Positions 45,835-58,728 of a stretch of 64,000 nucleotides of DNA are shown in pieces. The DNA is from Xiphydria camelus (lineage: Eukaryota > Arthropoda > Insecta > Hymenoptera > Xiphydriidae): the NCBI GenBank assembly GCA_963678675.1, contig OY783197.1, positions 10,474,304-10,538,303 on the forward strand. Direction: 5' to 3'. Every line of letters starts with the position of its first letter. The stretch's first letter is position 1. Below the pieces are notes generated by a model, which saw nothing but the letters and a program-made list of their open reading frames with translations, ran no database searches and was not told the origin of the DNA. Position numbers and translations under genes: made by a program.

Positions 45835-46036
45835 CTATGATAGAGAACACTACTATTCCGGCGAACATGGAAGTGAAACAGTTGGTGAGGCTGACCATAA
45901 TGGCATCCCGATAACAATTGTTGTTCACCGGGTTGTAGGAGGAGAAGGCTATCAAGCCACCGAATGCCAAGCCTAGCGAGAAGAATATTTGAGTGCCAGC
46001 TTCGAGCCAAACTACAGGGTCAGTCAGAGTCCACCA
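45835..46036 (-). CDS. SLC6 transporter, coding exon 8 (TM6 and TM7)
   Basis: Starts [40 protein letters not shown] is the unwound TM6 with its sodium and substrate residues, and the exon ends in TM7 ([12 protein letters not shown]). It is phase 0 in and phase 1 out, fitting exon 7 perfectly although 10.6 kb away. Confidence 0.93.
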
Positions 46037-46321
46037 CTAAAATAATAGTAGTCGATAATACGACGTTCACTCCTCTGTACAAACATATAGTCTAGCTTCA
46101 CGTATTTTAATGTGATCGCGTAGATTCTAACAGAAGTAAAACTCTATATGGGCCTCGAAAATCTCCACCGAGAAAACAATCGGTAGAAGTTCGATCGGTG
46201 TCACTAGCATTGCACAACAATATGTTATAAGTCTGTGCAAAGTTCAGGAGTAAAGGACCTCCTATTTAAAATACGTGAAGCGTCAAAACTTTGAAAGTGT
46301 AAAGTACTTATATCTGACTAT

Positions 46322-46472
46322 ATTAGAAGAAAGTTGCTTATATCGTAACACCACCTAAATCGTGCTACCACTAATATTCTATGAAACAGAGTATTCTACT
46401 ATTTCTGTTTCGTAAAATATCAATGGTGATACAATTTAGGTGGTGGTATGATATAGGTAATCTTCCTCTAAT
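46322..46472. mobile_element. 150 bp hairpin MITE
   Basis: The left arm (TTATATCGTAACACCACCTA) pairs with the right arm around TAGGTGGTGGTATGATATAG, with a central ATGAAACAGAGTATTCTACT stem. It lies in the 10.6 kb intron close to SLC6 exon 8. Confidence 0.65.
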
Positions 46473-46550
46473 ATTTCTACAATAGAAATTAATTGTTCAT
46501 CTATGTTTATACTGTGCTATAGTTGACCTTATATCATTGTTATGATCATG

Positions 46551-46768
46551 TACGGGGTGTTCACGTCCAGACTCCGAGAGTGAGTAGAGCCTTTTTCGTG
46601 TTTGCCGCATAAGCAAACCAATAGTGATCTATGCAATTTGGTCTTCAAGTTATTAATCGCCGTAGTGATGACAGGAAAGGCTAACCGAGCCGCTAATTGG
46701 TTTGTGTGTGCAACAAATTTCAAATAAACCCCACACACTCTCAGAGCTTGGGCGCGAACACCCTGTAT
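46551..46768. mobile_element. 218 bp MITE, sister of 43808-44025
   Basis: TACGGGGTGTTCACGTCCAG at the left and the complementary CGCGAACACCCTGTA at the right. The interior matches the sister copy through AATAGTGATC and CAAACCAATAG/TAATTGGTTTG motifs. Confidence 0.75.
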
Positions 46769-47869
46769 ACGGTGTTATTCGCATCTATTGTGATTGTTAG
46801 TGGAATTGGAATATACATGGTGTTCCGCCCAGGAAAATCATGGCGGGTGTGGCTTAATTTGCCGATACTTGTCCCGCCGACCGATGATGGATTGACGGCA
46901 TAAGTATTCACTAACAGCCAAGCTCTCCTTACTCCACTCGTTTATCAGCTACGCTCGCTGCATTCAGAGGGGTAGAGTGAGTGACAGTGATATTGATATA
47001 GACGATCGATAGTTATTCTTAGGTTATGAAATTTGCGCAGTCTCAGTGAAGTGTAGTCAAGTAAAATAATCGTATCATGATACGGCGTATTAAAAGTATT
47101 TTCAGCCATCAAACCTTACGAAGAATCAGCATTAGACTATATAAGTAAAGGAATAGAGATAATAAATGTGTCATTAATTTAATAATTCTCAGTTAACCCA
47201 ACTTTCGATTTTTCGATAATGATAGTGAATTAAGAAAGAGAGTAACTATTTTAATTAAAATGTTGCCATATTTTGCAGATTGTCTTTCAAGAATATGTTC
47301 CGATATTCATTGCTCGTTCTGCACTCGTTCTTTAACCCACTTCGCACAACATGTGAATGCTCCCGAACTCTTCTGCGATGTTGTCAATCTCTACTAAATT
47401 AATATTATCAACAAAAGAAAATCAGTTCCACCTGTGAATCGAGTGTACCGTATTAATATGTTTTTTTCACCCTAAGCCGGTTCGGATGGGTATTCGAATA
47501 CGAGTACTAACCACGCTGATTGCTGCTTAATCCTTAGTTGATCGCGCTATGTGAGCGCCGTGCTTATCTTTAAAGTTTTATGTATAAGTATAGCTTCGTA
47601 ATTATAAGAAACAGGCTCTTCTGTTGATTTTTTATACTTTTTGCAACCTTATAGAACACATTAATAAAATACTAATATTTCATTTATAATACTATTCAGT
47701 TAATTAAAATTATGAATTGATCTACGCCGTGTCCAGTAAAGCCCGTGTAAAAGCAGGTGCAAACGGAGAAACCAGTGATACAGCGTTACTAGTTTTTCTG
47801 CTTCTAGCCGTAATTGTGCAGTGGTCCCTCTATTACAAGCGCGTCCCGGGGCTGTAAATTCGCAGAATT
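46769..47869. other. Intronic spacer with a MITE fragment
   Basis: ATGGTGTTCCGCCCAGG near 46818 starts a fragment related to the one at 27659 (ACTTGTCCCGCCGACCGATG, ATAAGTATTCACTAACAGCC). The rest is AT-rich without genes. Confidence 0.45.
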
Positions 47870-47964
47870 GGGATGTATCCTAAAATTTTATTTTGCATGA
47901 AACACAGCAAACATAATAGTTAAAGTTATTCAAAACACAGTACCAATAGTAAAAACTTGATAAA

Positions 47965-49606
47965 AAAATATAAAACAGTTTTTATAGAAAAATTGTTAGA
48001 TGTGAAACATCGAAATTCTTCTTTGTAGAAAGTATGCGATAGGAAGGATCGACCACGCGTCCGTCGAAAGAACACGTGCGCCAGTGCGCTTTTGTATTTT
48101 TGACTGTGATACTATTAAACAGTACCGATGGTAGAGTTAAGAGAGAGTAAACTAAATGCACTTTTTTAATTAGACACAACGGTTCGTACCGTTTAATAGT
48201 ATCACAGTCATAAATACAAATGCGCACTGGCGTACGTGTTCTTTCGACGGACGCGTGGTCCATCCTTCCTATCGCATACTTTCTACAAAGAAGAATTTCG
48301 ATGTTTCACATCTAACAATTTTTCTATAAAAACTGTTTTATATTGTATGTTATTATACACACACGTATTATTTGTATATACTATTATTTATATCTCTATT
48401 TTTGGTTTTCTTTCCACTGAATTCACTTCATTTGACAATGATCAATACTTGTTTCTATGCATGGTGGGAGAAGGAAATTCTTCGAAACCACCGAGCTGGA
48501 GCATGAAAATTGGCGCCGGGAGAGTACGCAGATTCAGCGCCGTTCGGTTGGTGCTATCCCTGAAGAAGTACACGTGCACCGCAATAGTCGAATTTATTGC
48601 GGGTCTGCACTTTGTCCGAGGAGAGCATAAAAGGCAGAGGGTTTCTGTTGCCTCCCGCGAGGCTCCTGAAATCTGAGCACGCGCGGTCGAGGCCCTTCCC
48701 TTGCGACCCGGCGCCTATCACTCTCGCTAGACTGAGTTACTATCTATTTAGCCGGTCAAATAGACTGAAATTTCTCTGGCAGTAAATTTTTATCATGTAT
48801 CCACTGCAATCTAGCTAGATTTATTTTTCTCAGCCGAGATTCTAGACTAACTCTCGCTAGATTGTTCTCAATGCTGTATCCACTTGAGTAAATCTAGCTG
48901 AAAACGAAAGAACACGTTCGCCAGTGCGCATTTGTATTTATAATTGTGATACTATTAAACGGTACAAATCGTTGTGTCTAATTCAAAAAGCGCATGTAGT
49001 TTACTCTCTCTTAACTCTGCCATCAGTCGCTGTTCCGTCTCGCGATAAACGGAATTCGACACAACGGTTCGTACCGTTTAATGGTATCACAGTCATAAAT
49101 ACAAATGCGCGCACTGGCACACGTATTCTTTCAATGGATGCGTGGTCCATCCTTCCTATCGCATACTTTCTACAAAGAAGAATTTCGATGTTTCACATCT
49201 AACAATTTTCCTATACAAACGGTATTTAAATGTTATTTTTAAACGTGCTAACCAATGATCAATCAATCCTCATGCTTTCATTAATGAGGGTAAATACTGC
49301 TTCGTACACCGATACAGTAAGCGTGTTGTAGTAAGTGGTTAAGCTAGGGCTCGGTGAAAGGGGACCATCGAGTCGTGGCGGAGAGAGCCGATGCGTCCCG
49401 AGTTAGGCCAGGGGAACGTTGGGACGCAGTTCAGTGAGGAGACGCAGGGTGACCGTTGCCTCTATATCTATATATAGAATAGATATAGATATAGAGGCAA
49501 TGTTCAACGTTCGCCTGGCCTTAGCATATTTAGCCACTCCAGCGACGTTTCACGAGCAGCCGGTCTCACCACCGAAGCGCGGCATAAGATGTTTCACATC
49601 AAAAAC
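47965..49606 (-). repeat. Copy B of the 1.6 kb duplicated segment (inverted relative to copy A)
   Basis: It matches copy A at 30541-32170 end to end in reverse orientation, but lacks the 180 bp end repeat present at 31680-31740 in copy A. It contains an open frame of 146 codons (48236-48676, plus strand) whose last 75 codons match the copy A frame. Flanking sequences differ from copy A at both ends (ATGTTTCACATCAAAA is the last shared stretch), which marks the transposed or copied unit. Confidence 0.75.
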
Positions 49607-49827
49607 CAAAACGTGTGGCCGCCACACGCGGAAGAAGTGAAACTTCGATACCAGTTTCTCTGAATTTGATTCCGGTGGTATTAGTTTCAATTGGCTCTAC
49701 GAAGAAGCATTGTAAAAGACTCTTGTATAGAGCCAATTGAAACTAATACCACCGGAATCAAATTCAGAGAAACTGGTATCGAAGTTTCACTTCTTCCGCG
49801 TGTGGCGGCCACACGTTTTGGTTTTTT
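49602..49827. mobile_element. 226 bp near-perfect hairpin
   Basis: Arms of about 100 bp from AAAACCAAAACGTGTGGCCG to its complement, pairing through GAAGAAGTGAAACTTCGATA and GTGGTATTAGTTTCAATTGG around a roughly 25 base loop. It adjoins the end of copy B. Confidence 0.85.
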
Positions 49828-50037
49828 TATCAGATACATCACTATTTGATATTGTGTTAATTTAAATCTCTCTCTCCATTCTCGAGTTCGTTCTGTACCA
49901 GTTTTAGCTAGTAGAGGAATGGCAAATTCGTAGGGTGAAGAGATGATTAAAATCTATGCACTCTCTCTCTTATGAGTTACAATACTATGAAAGTCCGCAC
50001 GGTTACGCGGATGCCAGTGCGTTGTATGACATATATC

Positions 50038-50515
50038 TTATCTAAAAAACGCTTCGCGAGTCCTCAAGCTGCTGACTCGCTCTTGCGAAAATCGGCTCGA
50101 GCGCAAACGGTTAATGGTTTTATGCGCCCGATTCATGGAGGAACTCGAGGGTCTTGGTCCTCGATGCCGAAACTGTTTACCCTCATCGCGTTTAGGGGCC
50201 TGCAAAGAGGATAGGGACCATAGATTTATGATTGCTATGTCTCGGCTACGACCGGTCGATACATAGACGATGTATTGACGGCGTGGCAGCGAAGCTGCAG
50301 CGTGCACATTCGTTCGCTTGGTTTCGAGGAGTTGAGATCGCTCTCCATGCATATTATGTATTCCATATCCATTTGAATATATCTATTTTCGTGTGTTCGC
50401 GTTGTTTTTCTCCTTGTCTCCTTCACAAAACGCTACGCGAATCCTCAAGCTGCTGATTCGCTCTTGCGAAAATCGGCTCGAGTGCAAACGGTTAATGGTT
50501 TTAACCACGCGCTTT
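50038..50515 (+). repeat. 85 bp direct repeat, 395 bp apart
   Basis: AAAACGCTTCGCGAGTCCTC to GGTTAATGGTTTT near 50043-50122 recurs at about 50437-50500 with few changes. A second pair (GCATGAGACAGAATGTGGCT near 50583 and GCATGAGACAGAGCGTGGCT near 51250) flanks the GA tract. Confidence 0.7.
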
Positions 50516-50674
50516 ATGACGTCAGGAGAACTGAAATGCTTCTTCGTCCTCGCTGACGCTTGCTACAGAGAAAGAGCGCAAAGCATGAGACAGAATGTGG
50601 CTAAAGAGTGGGACGGGAGCAGGAGAAATGAGAGAAACGGTGTAGTTTCGCTTTACTAACGTTCGCTTTACTTA

Positions 50675-51235
<561 letters not shown>

Positions 51236-51489
51236 GAGGAAGAGCGCGAAGCATGAGACAGAGCGTGGCTAAGGAGGGGAGCGGGTGCAGGAGAAAAAAG
51301 AAACGGTATAGTCTCGCTTTACTAACGCTTGCCAGAGAGAGAGCGTGGGTAAGGAGTGGGACGTTCGATATTTCCTTTCTCCTCTGTCCGTCTTCTGAGG
51401 CTATTCCCCTCCATCGGTTTCACTATTTCGTTAACAGCCACATTCGCCAAAAGAGCTGAACTTACCCTACCGAGCGTAAAGACGTTTCA

Positions 51490-52470
51490 CTTCAAAAACT
51501 TTTACCCCAAAAACATTACTTTAAAAGTAGCATGGCCACGCCTCCCCAGTGAAACGCCGCGTTATGGGTATCGCCGCGCGTGACATCACTAGCCATATAA
51601 CGGTTCGCCTGCGCGCCTTCTAGTACAGTAGACGGGCCGAGAAAATCAACTTTGTTGTCCACTTTTCTTTATAAGTATTCGAGTTTTTTCTGATGATTTC
51701 AATATTTCATTACCTTTAAAACAAAATAAAAATCATCGAAAAATATCAATTTTTAGTGAAATTAGAGGCATTTGATTACAAGATCGCGCGGGCGCTACGG
51801 CGCGTATTTATGTATAAAATCCGATACCTCGAGAACTATTCATCGTAACAAAATGAGATAAAAACCAATCGTTTCGTCTTGAAATTCTCTGAATTTTTTC
51901 TTGAGTATGTCTCGATAACTTCTCAATAGTTTTCGAGATATTTAACCCTAAATAGCTAACCTTCCTATAATATAAAAGAAGGTTAGTTATCTAGGGTTAA
52001 ATATCTCGAAAACTATTGAGAAGTTATCGAGACATACTACGGAAAAAATGTAGAGAATTTCAAGACGAAACGATTGGTTCTTATCTCATTTTGTTACGAT
52101 GAATAGTTCTCGAGATATCGCATTATATACATAAATACGCGCCGTAGCGCCCGCGCGCTCTTGTAATCAAATGCCTCTAACTTCACTAAAAATTGATATT
52201 TTTCGATGATTTTTGTTTTGTTTTAAAGGTAATGAAATATTGCAATCATCAGAAACAAAAACTCGGATACTTGTAAAGAAAAGTGGACAACAAAGTTGAT
52301 TTTCTCGACCCGTCTACTGTACTAGAAGGCGCGCAAGCGAACTGTTTACAAGAGATGTGACGTTACGATACCAGTGCCGCCCATAACACGGTGTTTCACA
52401 TGGGAGGTGTCGCCATGCTACTTTTAAAGTAATGTTTTTGGGGTAGAAGTTTTTTTAAACAAGTTTTTTT
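51490..52470. mobile_element. ~980 bp palindrome
   Basis: ACCCCAAAAACATTACTTTA on the left pairs with the right end near 52425-52450. Arms match through CTAGTACAGTAGACGGGCCG, TTGATTACAAGATCGCGCGG and TATCTCGAAAACTATTGAGA, around a centre near 51970. A TTTCAC motif sits near both ends. Non-coding. Confidence 0.8.
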
Positions 52471-52709
52471 ACTATTGGTACTGTGTTTTGAATAACTAAC
52501 TATTATGTCTGCTGTGTTTAATGCATAATAAAATTTTATGCAAACACCCAATTGTAGGATAAATTAATGTGGGACAGTTTCTTTATTCGACATGAATAAT
52601 TATTTATCTGAGCATGGTCTTGCTTGAACATTCTGATAGTCAATTATTTGCATCTGTACACGATTGATAATAAATTAGACTAACCACGCGGCACGGTCCA
52701 AGAAATTCA

Positions 52710-53711
52710 TATATGGGGCATTCTGTGTCAAGACAGCCACTTTTTTCATGAGGGTCTTAAAAAATCTGATTTTTATTTACATAGTCATACTTGATGAAAA
52801 AACATTACCTGAATTTTTTAAGATTTTTTTCACGCGCCGTTAATGGTATACATCGATTTGAAAAATAAATTTTATCTTTAAAATTTCAAATGTACTACTA
52901 ATGGCATAAAAGACTTTGTATACATGAACATTTTTGTTTTTTTTTCTCAATTTTTCAAAAAAAATATATCAATATTTTTAAGAGACATTAAAAGGCATTT
53001 TCTTACAAAAAACTGAAAAAAACCAGAAAATATTTATTTCGCCAATGCGACAGTATCGATTTTTCTTAAAAATTTCAGTATATCTGAAATCAATAAAAAC
53101 TGCGTAGAAAAAAATTTGGTAGTGGAGGGCCATTTCTTCATGAAGAAGAAACATCTGTTTTTCTCTTAACAATTTTTTGATAAATCAGAAAATGTTCTTT
53201 ATCCTTCTATGCATCTATGCATAGAACATTTTCTGATTAAAAAATATTTTTAACAGGCAAAAAACTGATTTTTTTCTTCATGAAGAAATGGCCCTCCCAC
53301 TACCAAAATTTTTTCTACAGTTTTTATTGATTTCAAATATATTGAATTTTTTAAAGAAAAATCGAGACTGTCGCATTGGCGAAATAAATATTTTCTGGTG
53401 TATTTTCACTTTTTTGTAAGAAAATGCCTTTTAATGTCACTTAAAAATTCTGATATATTTTTTTTAAATTGAGAAAAAACAACAATTTTTATGCATACAA
53501 AGTTTTTTATGCCATTAATAGTACACTTGAAACTTTAAAGTTAAAATTTATTTTTCAAATCGATGTATACCATTAACAGCGCGTGAAAAAAAATCTAAAA
53601 AAATTCAGGTAATGTTTTTTTTATCAAGAATGACTATGTAAATAAAGATCAGATTTTTTTGAGACCCTCGTGAAAAAAAGTGGCTGTCTTGACACAGAAT
53701 GCCCCATATGT
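52710..53711. mobile_element. ~1.0 kb palindrome
   Basis: ATATGGGGCATTCTGTGTCA on the left and its complement at 53690-53710. Arms pair through CATCGATTTGAAAAATAAAT and CATTTCTTCATGAAGAAG; the centre is near 53215 (TATGCATCTATGCATAG). AT-rich and non-coding. Confidence 0.85.
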
Positions 53712-54460
53712 AGCAACTTGCATCAGAGAAATATATATGGCTATAAAACCTCTCTACAGCATCCACTGAAGGCCCCTCTTAAATGTTATTATTAGCTCCC
53801 CGGAAGATGTTCATTAAGGCTGTATGAGACGTTCAAACAATTTTTCAAAGAAGCTTAGCAAAAGGACGTCTGAGGGACGTTTGTTCAAGCTTTGTGCTGT
53901 ATGAGTTATATTACGATTTCTGCATCAACTGTATAACAGTTATATAACATACGCGTTATAAAAATGTTATACAATTGATATGGAAATTATAATATTATAT
54001 AACTCTTACGTAATTTTTATTTTGTGTGCTGGAACAAAACGTTTTTTCTAGATATTTTACACAACGCGAGAAAATGTAAACACATTCATAGATTTCTATT
54101 TATCATTTTTTATTCAAATTATTGTGCTTTGTAATAGAGGATATAAAGACAATTTGAAATACTTTCTGTATTGAAAGTCAACTAGCTAGCGATAAGTTAC
54201 GTAACATTACTCTCCTCCCTGTCTCCGCAGGAGCGTTCGGCAAGCTACCTCCTTCCCCACCTTATTGAAGCGCTGCATAATACTTGAACAGTCATTAACG
54301 ACAAATGCAGAGATGTAGAAAAACTTTCTCGATTTTTCACATCGACGGTCAGTCTTCAAGGGGATATCGACCAGTGAGATTTCTTTCTCTTCTATGCACA
54401 GCGGTTTGCATTATCTAAAAATTATGATTGTAGTCGAGAGTTTCGTTCGCATCTGCGTTA
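53712..54460. other. Intronic spacer, no gene seen
   Basis: AT-rich. Repeated GTTATAT/ATAACAT motifs occur near 53930-54005. No element boundaries identified. Confidence 0.4.
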
Positions 54461-55851
54461 GGGAGAGCGCTCACCAAAGTGGCGTGGCACGCGACATGGT
54501 ACAGACGTGGCAGTGGCGTGACAGTGGCGTGGCATGCTTTTCAGGAGAGCGCCCACCAAAGTGGCGTGGCATGTGACATGGCACAGACGTGGCAGTGGCA
54601 TGACAGTTTATCCGGACTCGTCCAGCAATTAGCCTTTTAGGAAAGATGCGGGACTATGAACTCATTACCAGCCTGGATTCTCCGAAACAGACCGCGTCCG
54701 TTGTCATTATGACTAATGATGGGATTAATTCTAAATTAGTGCTTCGCTTAGATATCAAGCTGCATGAACCGATGTGTCGAATTATGTCTATCGTGAGACG
54801 GAACAAGGGGCGATTGGATAGACTCGCGTGGAGACTCTCGAGATTCGAACGTCAAGAACTGCGGATTTTTGGAAAATCGGAAGAGTATCTGAAGTACAGG
54901 GCGGGGGAAGAAGAGAAGTGGTGAAAATTACTGCCTGGAAATTTTTCATTGTAAGAAAAGATAGGATGACGGTGCTGAGAGGGTTTTTAGCGTAAAAGAG
55001 GGGTCTGTCCCATAATAAAAGAAAAATCGACATAGGCATTCGGAGTTCGCACCGAAGGGCATACCTGTTCCGTGTTACCATAGACGGACTTCGACCCATC
55101 GGTTCGTTTCGTTTGATAAAATCACAATTGGAAATACCTCGCGAAACATACGGTTAATCTTGGCAGGTAAAAGAGATCTAATTTGGCGAATGTAGACCGC
55201 GAATGCCTCGGTCAGACCTTTCTCGGAAGACAATGACTATACGGATCGTCGCGAATTATTAAATAGAATTAAATGATAATTATGGGGGAACAAATATTCT
55301 ATTTAATAATTTAAAATAATATTTCTTTACGTCAATTACATCTAAAATTCCCAATTTTTCTAATTTTTTACGGGGACATTTTTTTACCGTAGAAGGAATT
55401 AACACTAAACCCCAATGATTGAAAAATTTCACCGTGTTATTCAAATGGAAATCAGAAAAAGCGATTGAGACACCCCTAAATATTGAGTGAGAATGTTCAC
55501 CCGATGGCATATTCAAAGTTACATTAAATACTAACGTTTTAAGTGCCCGCCAAGACAATTAATTAAAAAAGCTTTTTTTGGAATCAGTCTAATATATATG
55601 TTACAATATAGCATTCGGTTTGCACCGTTCGTTAAAATTACCGAAACTGTGAGTAGGTATACCCCATGGTGTGAACGGGCTGCTAGTAGCACGTCGCAAA
55701 AAGTAGAACCGGTAGAAGCAGTGACGTGACATGCCACTAGCACGTTTCTGGCGGCGGTTTCTGGTTACCGTTGGTTTCAACTCGAAGTGACATGCTAGAT
55801 GCATACTACTTGCCACGTCGCATGCCACGCCACTTTGGTGGGCGCTCTCCC
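54461..55851. mobile_element. 1.39 kb PIF/Harbinger-like non-autonomous element
   Basis: The terminal inverted repeats are GGGAGAGCGCTCACCAAAGT and its near-complement at the right, pairing further through GTGGCGTGGCA. The 3 bp TTA is duplicated (54458-54460 and 55852-55854), the size expected for PIF/Harbinger. The left end is tandemly duplicated (54461-54533 and 54541-54610). A 92-codon frame at 54646-54924 (ending KSEEYLKYRAGEEEKW) has no recognised domain. Confidence 0.65.
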
Positions 55852-56609
55852 TTATGGAAGCCTATTTGTGTCATCGCAGAGCTACTTTGCTCACGAGAGA
55901 AGTTCGAGTAGCGCTTCGCCATTTTGCCATTTTGCGAGTTGCCGAGAACAAGCAGAAACTTAAAGAATTGAACTAATCTCCATAGAAAGAATAAATAAAT
56001 AATTTCTTAAAACCAACAAAGAGCTTTAATCAGATTAATATTTTAGAAAGAGTAGCGATCAAAATAATACTCGATTATACTTCCAACACAAAAAAAAAAC
56101 ATTAACTCGCTATATTTTCGATGCTGCATATCGCTAATAAAACTTATAACTCGCGATATTTCTGACATTTTTGGGGTATTTCGAATCCTTTATCTTCAGT
56201 ATAAATAAATGATCGTATAAACAGATGAACACGTAAGGTAACTGTCCCTATAGCAGGACATGTCCTAGTAGCTGGACATATTTGAGTATAATTTAAATTA
56301 TTGAGTGAGATAAAAAGAAACAATTATTAAATAAACAAATTTTCAATAAATTAACGACATATATATAATGACAAATATCACTAGTAAGAACCCTAAGTAA
56401 AATCTGCTAATCATTCAGCTATTAGAACAGTTACCTTAAGTTGAGTACAGTATGTACAGCTATTACATAGCATTATAAATGGATTTCAATAAGTATCGCA
56501 TTCCCAAATATACGACATATAAATTTGTAGCACTTATTGACCAATTCTATTTATAATATTATAAAATACTTGTACTCTCGCTACTCCAGTATGTTATAAA
56601 GTCTTTTAC
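55852..56609. other. Intron start, no element recognised
   Basis: AT-rich sequence between the Harbinger-like element and the exon 7 donor. No coding or repeat structure stands out. Confidence 0.4.
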
Positions 56610-56720
56610 CTTCGGCGTAAACAGATGACGCAAACCATCGGACATACCAGGTAAGGTGACACCGCGAAAGAAGAAGATGATCAGGACGATGTAGGGGAAT
56701 GTAGCGGTCACATATACAAC
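56610..56720 (-). CDS. SLC6 transporter, coding exon 7 (TM5)
   Basis: Thirty-seven codons: [20 protein letters not shown] then [17 protein letters not shown]. The motif [10 protein letters not shown] and the RGVTLPGA/M-type sequence are family hallmarks. The donor (AAG/GTAAAA) opens the 10.6 kb intron. Confidence 0.92.
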
Positions 56721-56791
56721 CTACGCAAAAGCGAAAGCACATTAATGTACGGCAAATAAGATTTTATTCGAAGCTTTTATCGGAAGCTTAC

Positions 56792-56953
56792 CTTCCCTGA
56801 CGAGGCTATTCCCTTAATCATACACATGTACACCAAGATCCAAGCGACTACGAGAGCCAGTGCTATCTTCCAGTTAAAAACTTCTGGTGTATTGATGTCT
56901 TTCGAAATCATGAGCGTCGTCCGATACCAGAAGTATTGCGTCGGGCTGCTTTC
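56792..56953 (-). CDS. SLC6 transporter, coding exon 6 (loop 2 end, TM4)
   Basis: Fifty-four codons. SSPTQYFWYRTTLMISKDI is followed by the hydrophobic segment IALALVVAWILVYMCMIKGI (TM4) and ASSGK before GTAAGC. Confidence 0.92.
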
Positions 56954-57023
56954 CTAGTATGAATGATTCGAATAATATTATCCCATCTTCAATCTGCGAC
57001 TCATTACAAATTAATGTTCTTAC

Positions 57024-57107
57024 CAGGCATTCAGGTACAGGAGTGTAGGATCCATTGTGGAAATATTTATTGGGACAGTCTGACCACGGTAACTCCGACT
57101 GAAAACT
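57024..57107 (-). CDS. SLC6 transporter, coding exon 5 (extracellular loop 2)
   Basis: Twenty-eight codons, SFQSELPWSDCPNKYFHNGS then YTPVPECL. SELPWSDC carries the conserved loop cysteine, and NGS is a potential N-glycosylation site. Both borders are phase 0. Confidence 0.9.
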
Positions 57108-57621
57108 CTAAAGAGAAACCAAAACGAGAAGTTTTAACCATTTTTTAACGATTGTACTATTTGTAACAACAGTTTTCGAGTTCGTTAATACTTCTTTCTG
57201 ATATAGGATATCATATTAACCAGGAAAATTGAGTGCATGACCTACACCATCTGACGCCAACCAATAGCAAGTCGTTATTCGACCGAGAACTGTGCTTGGC
57301 TATGGCCTGTACTGTTCATACCACCTTAACTGATCCTGGTCCCAGCCATTGGCGTATCGGTACTCTCAATTCTGGCATGTGACGCGATGGCCCTCGATCA
57401 AGTAGTGACTCGATATTGGCTGTCGTCGGACGGTGTAGGCTATAATACTCAAACTCCTTGGCTATGTGACATCTTGTATGATGAACGAATTTTCATTATT
57501 TGGCGTTAGGTCTTTTATCACATTGTCTTTTATAAGATATAAAGGAGAGTTATGCTTTTTTTCTATGTACTTATAATAGTACCGATAGAGAGATAATTTG
57601 TAAGATTACTTCTCACCTTAT

Positions 57622-57887
57622 ACATATATCTGTAGCTGAGAGGTAAACAATCGTATGTCCATAAAAGAAAGTTTTCAGTAGTGAGCAAAACAACTTTACC
57701 TTTACCCCACTGATACAAGGAGATACTACTTTTTCAAAACTAAAAATATTGGTAACCAATAAAACGGGACTTATGATTTTTTTACCACAATAGCAAGTTG
57801 AAGGAGTGTAGTTTGAAAATGATATTAACTCAATATTAGGTAAAATTAGAGTTACGACTATTTACCTCTCAGCTACAGGTATATAAT
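57622..57887. mobile_element. Probable MITE with 24 bp inverted ends
   Basis: ATATATCTGTAGCTGAGAGG at the left pairs with CCTCTCAGCTACAGGTATAT at the right. The interior shows no strong pairing. It is in the intron between exons 4 and 5. Confidence 0.55.
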
Positions 57888-57943
57888 AGTGAAAAGGAAG
57901 TCGAAATATATTATAAACGAAGATCATTGCTAATACAACTTAC

Positions 57944-58051
57944 TTGAACGAAGTAAAATAGGCACCAGGCGATTATAGTATTATAGTAAAGGGCCACGTT
58001 GAATGAAACTACCGCGCTGCTCACTCCTATACCTCCTAAATAGGGAGAAAC
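57944..58051 (-). CDS. SLC6 transporter, coding exon 4 (TM3)
   Basis: Thirty-six codons starting [20 protein letters not shown] and ending [11 protein letters not shown] before GTAAGT. It contains the TM3 segment with the YYNTIIAW motif typical of the family. Confidence 0.92.
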
Positions 58052-58086
58052 CTGCAGACGCATGAAACTCGAATGAAAATCCATAT

Positions 58087-58247
58087 ATCGATACCTTACT
58101 TTGAAAACCTCGTAATTGCAATTTTTGACAAAAATGCCATTTATAGCTTACTGTGTTCAGATTTTAAACCTTAACGCAGTAAGCTATAAATGGCATTTTT
58201 GTCAATAATTGCACTTACGACGTTTTCAAAGTAAGGTATCAATATAT
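58087..58247. mobile_element. 160 bp hairpin MITE
   Basis: GATACCTTACTTTGAAAACC and its complement near 58220-58240 bound arms pairing through AAAAATGCCATTTATAGCTT. It lies in the intron just upstream of SLC6 exon 4. Confidence 0.75.
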
Positions 58248-58560
58248 TGTATATACATACATATATACCCTTATACGCATAGGCCAGGTCTGCGAAACCC
58301 GGCAGTAGAAAGAAATACTATAACTCAATTGATGGTTGATTGATTTACGTTTAATTTTGCGATGATAAATATGATTAGTGTAATATGAAAAAGAATGTAT
58401 AATATAATATCTAACATTAGTTTCTTCGTATAAACGTTACATTTTATAATCAAAATATAATTTATATTTTAATTCGTGTACGGGGCTGGGAGGACCGACT
58501 TATGCACAAGAGTGAAATCTGTCACGCATGCATCTAAGGGTTAAAATAATAAGCTCTGAC

Positions 58561-58676
58561 CTGATTCCACACGCCAATGGCGCCTTTCCTCAGTCTCTGA
58601 CCGATAGCCAGCTCGAGATAGAAAATGGGAATCCCCTCGATTGCCAGCATTACGAAGTATGGTATTAGGAAGGCTC
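58561..58676 (-). CDS. SLC6 transporter, coding exon 3 (TM1 end, TM2)
   Basis: Encodes GAFLIPYFVMLAIEGIPIFY, then LELAIGQRLRKGAIGVWNQ. GAFLIPY and the FYLELAIGQ motif of TM2 are strongly conserved in the family. It is spliced in phase 1 and out in phase 0 (CAG/GTCAGA). Confidence 0.93.
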
Positions 58677-58728
58677 CTGATATGAACAAATGTTTGAATT
58701 ATACATTTATACATATGAGGAGCACAGT

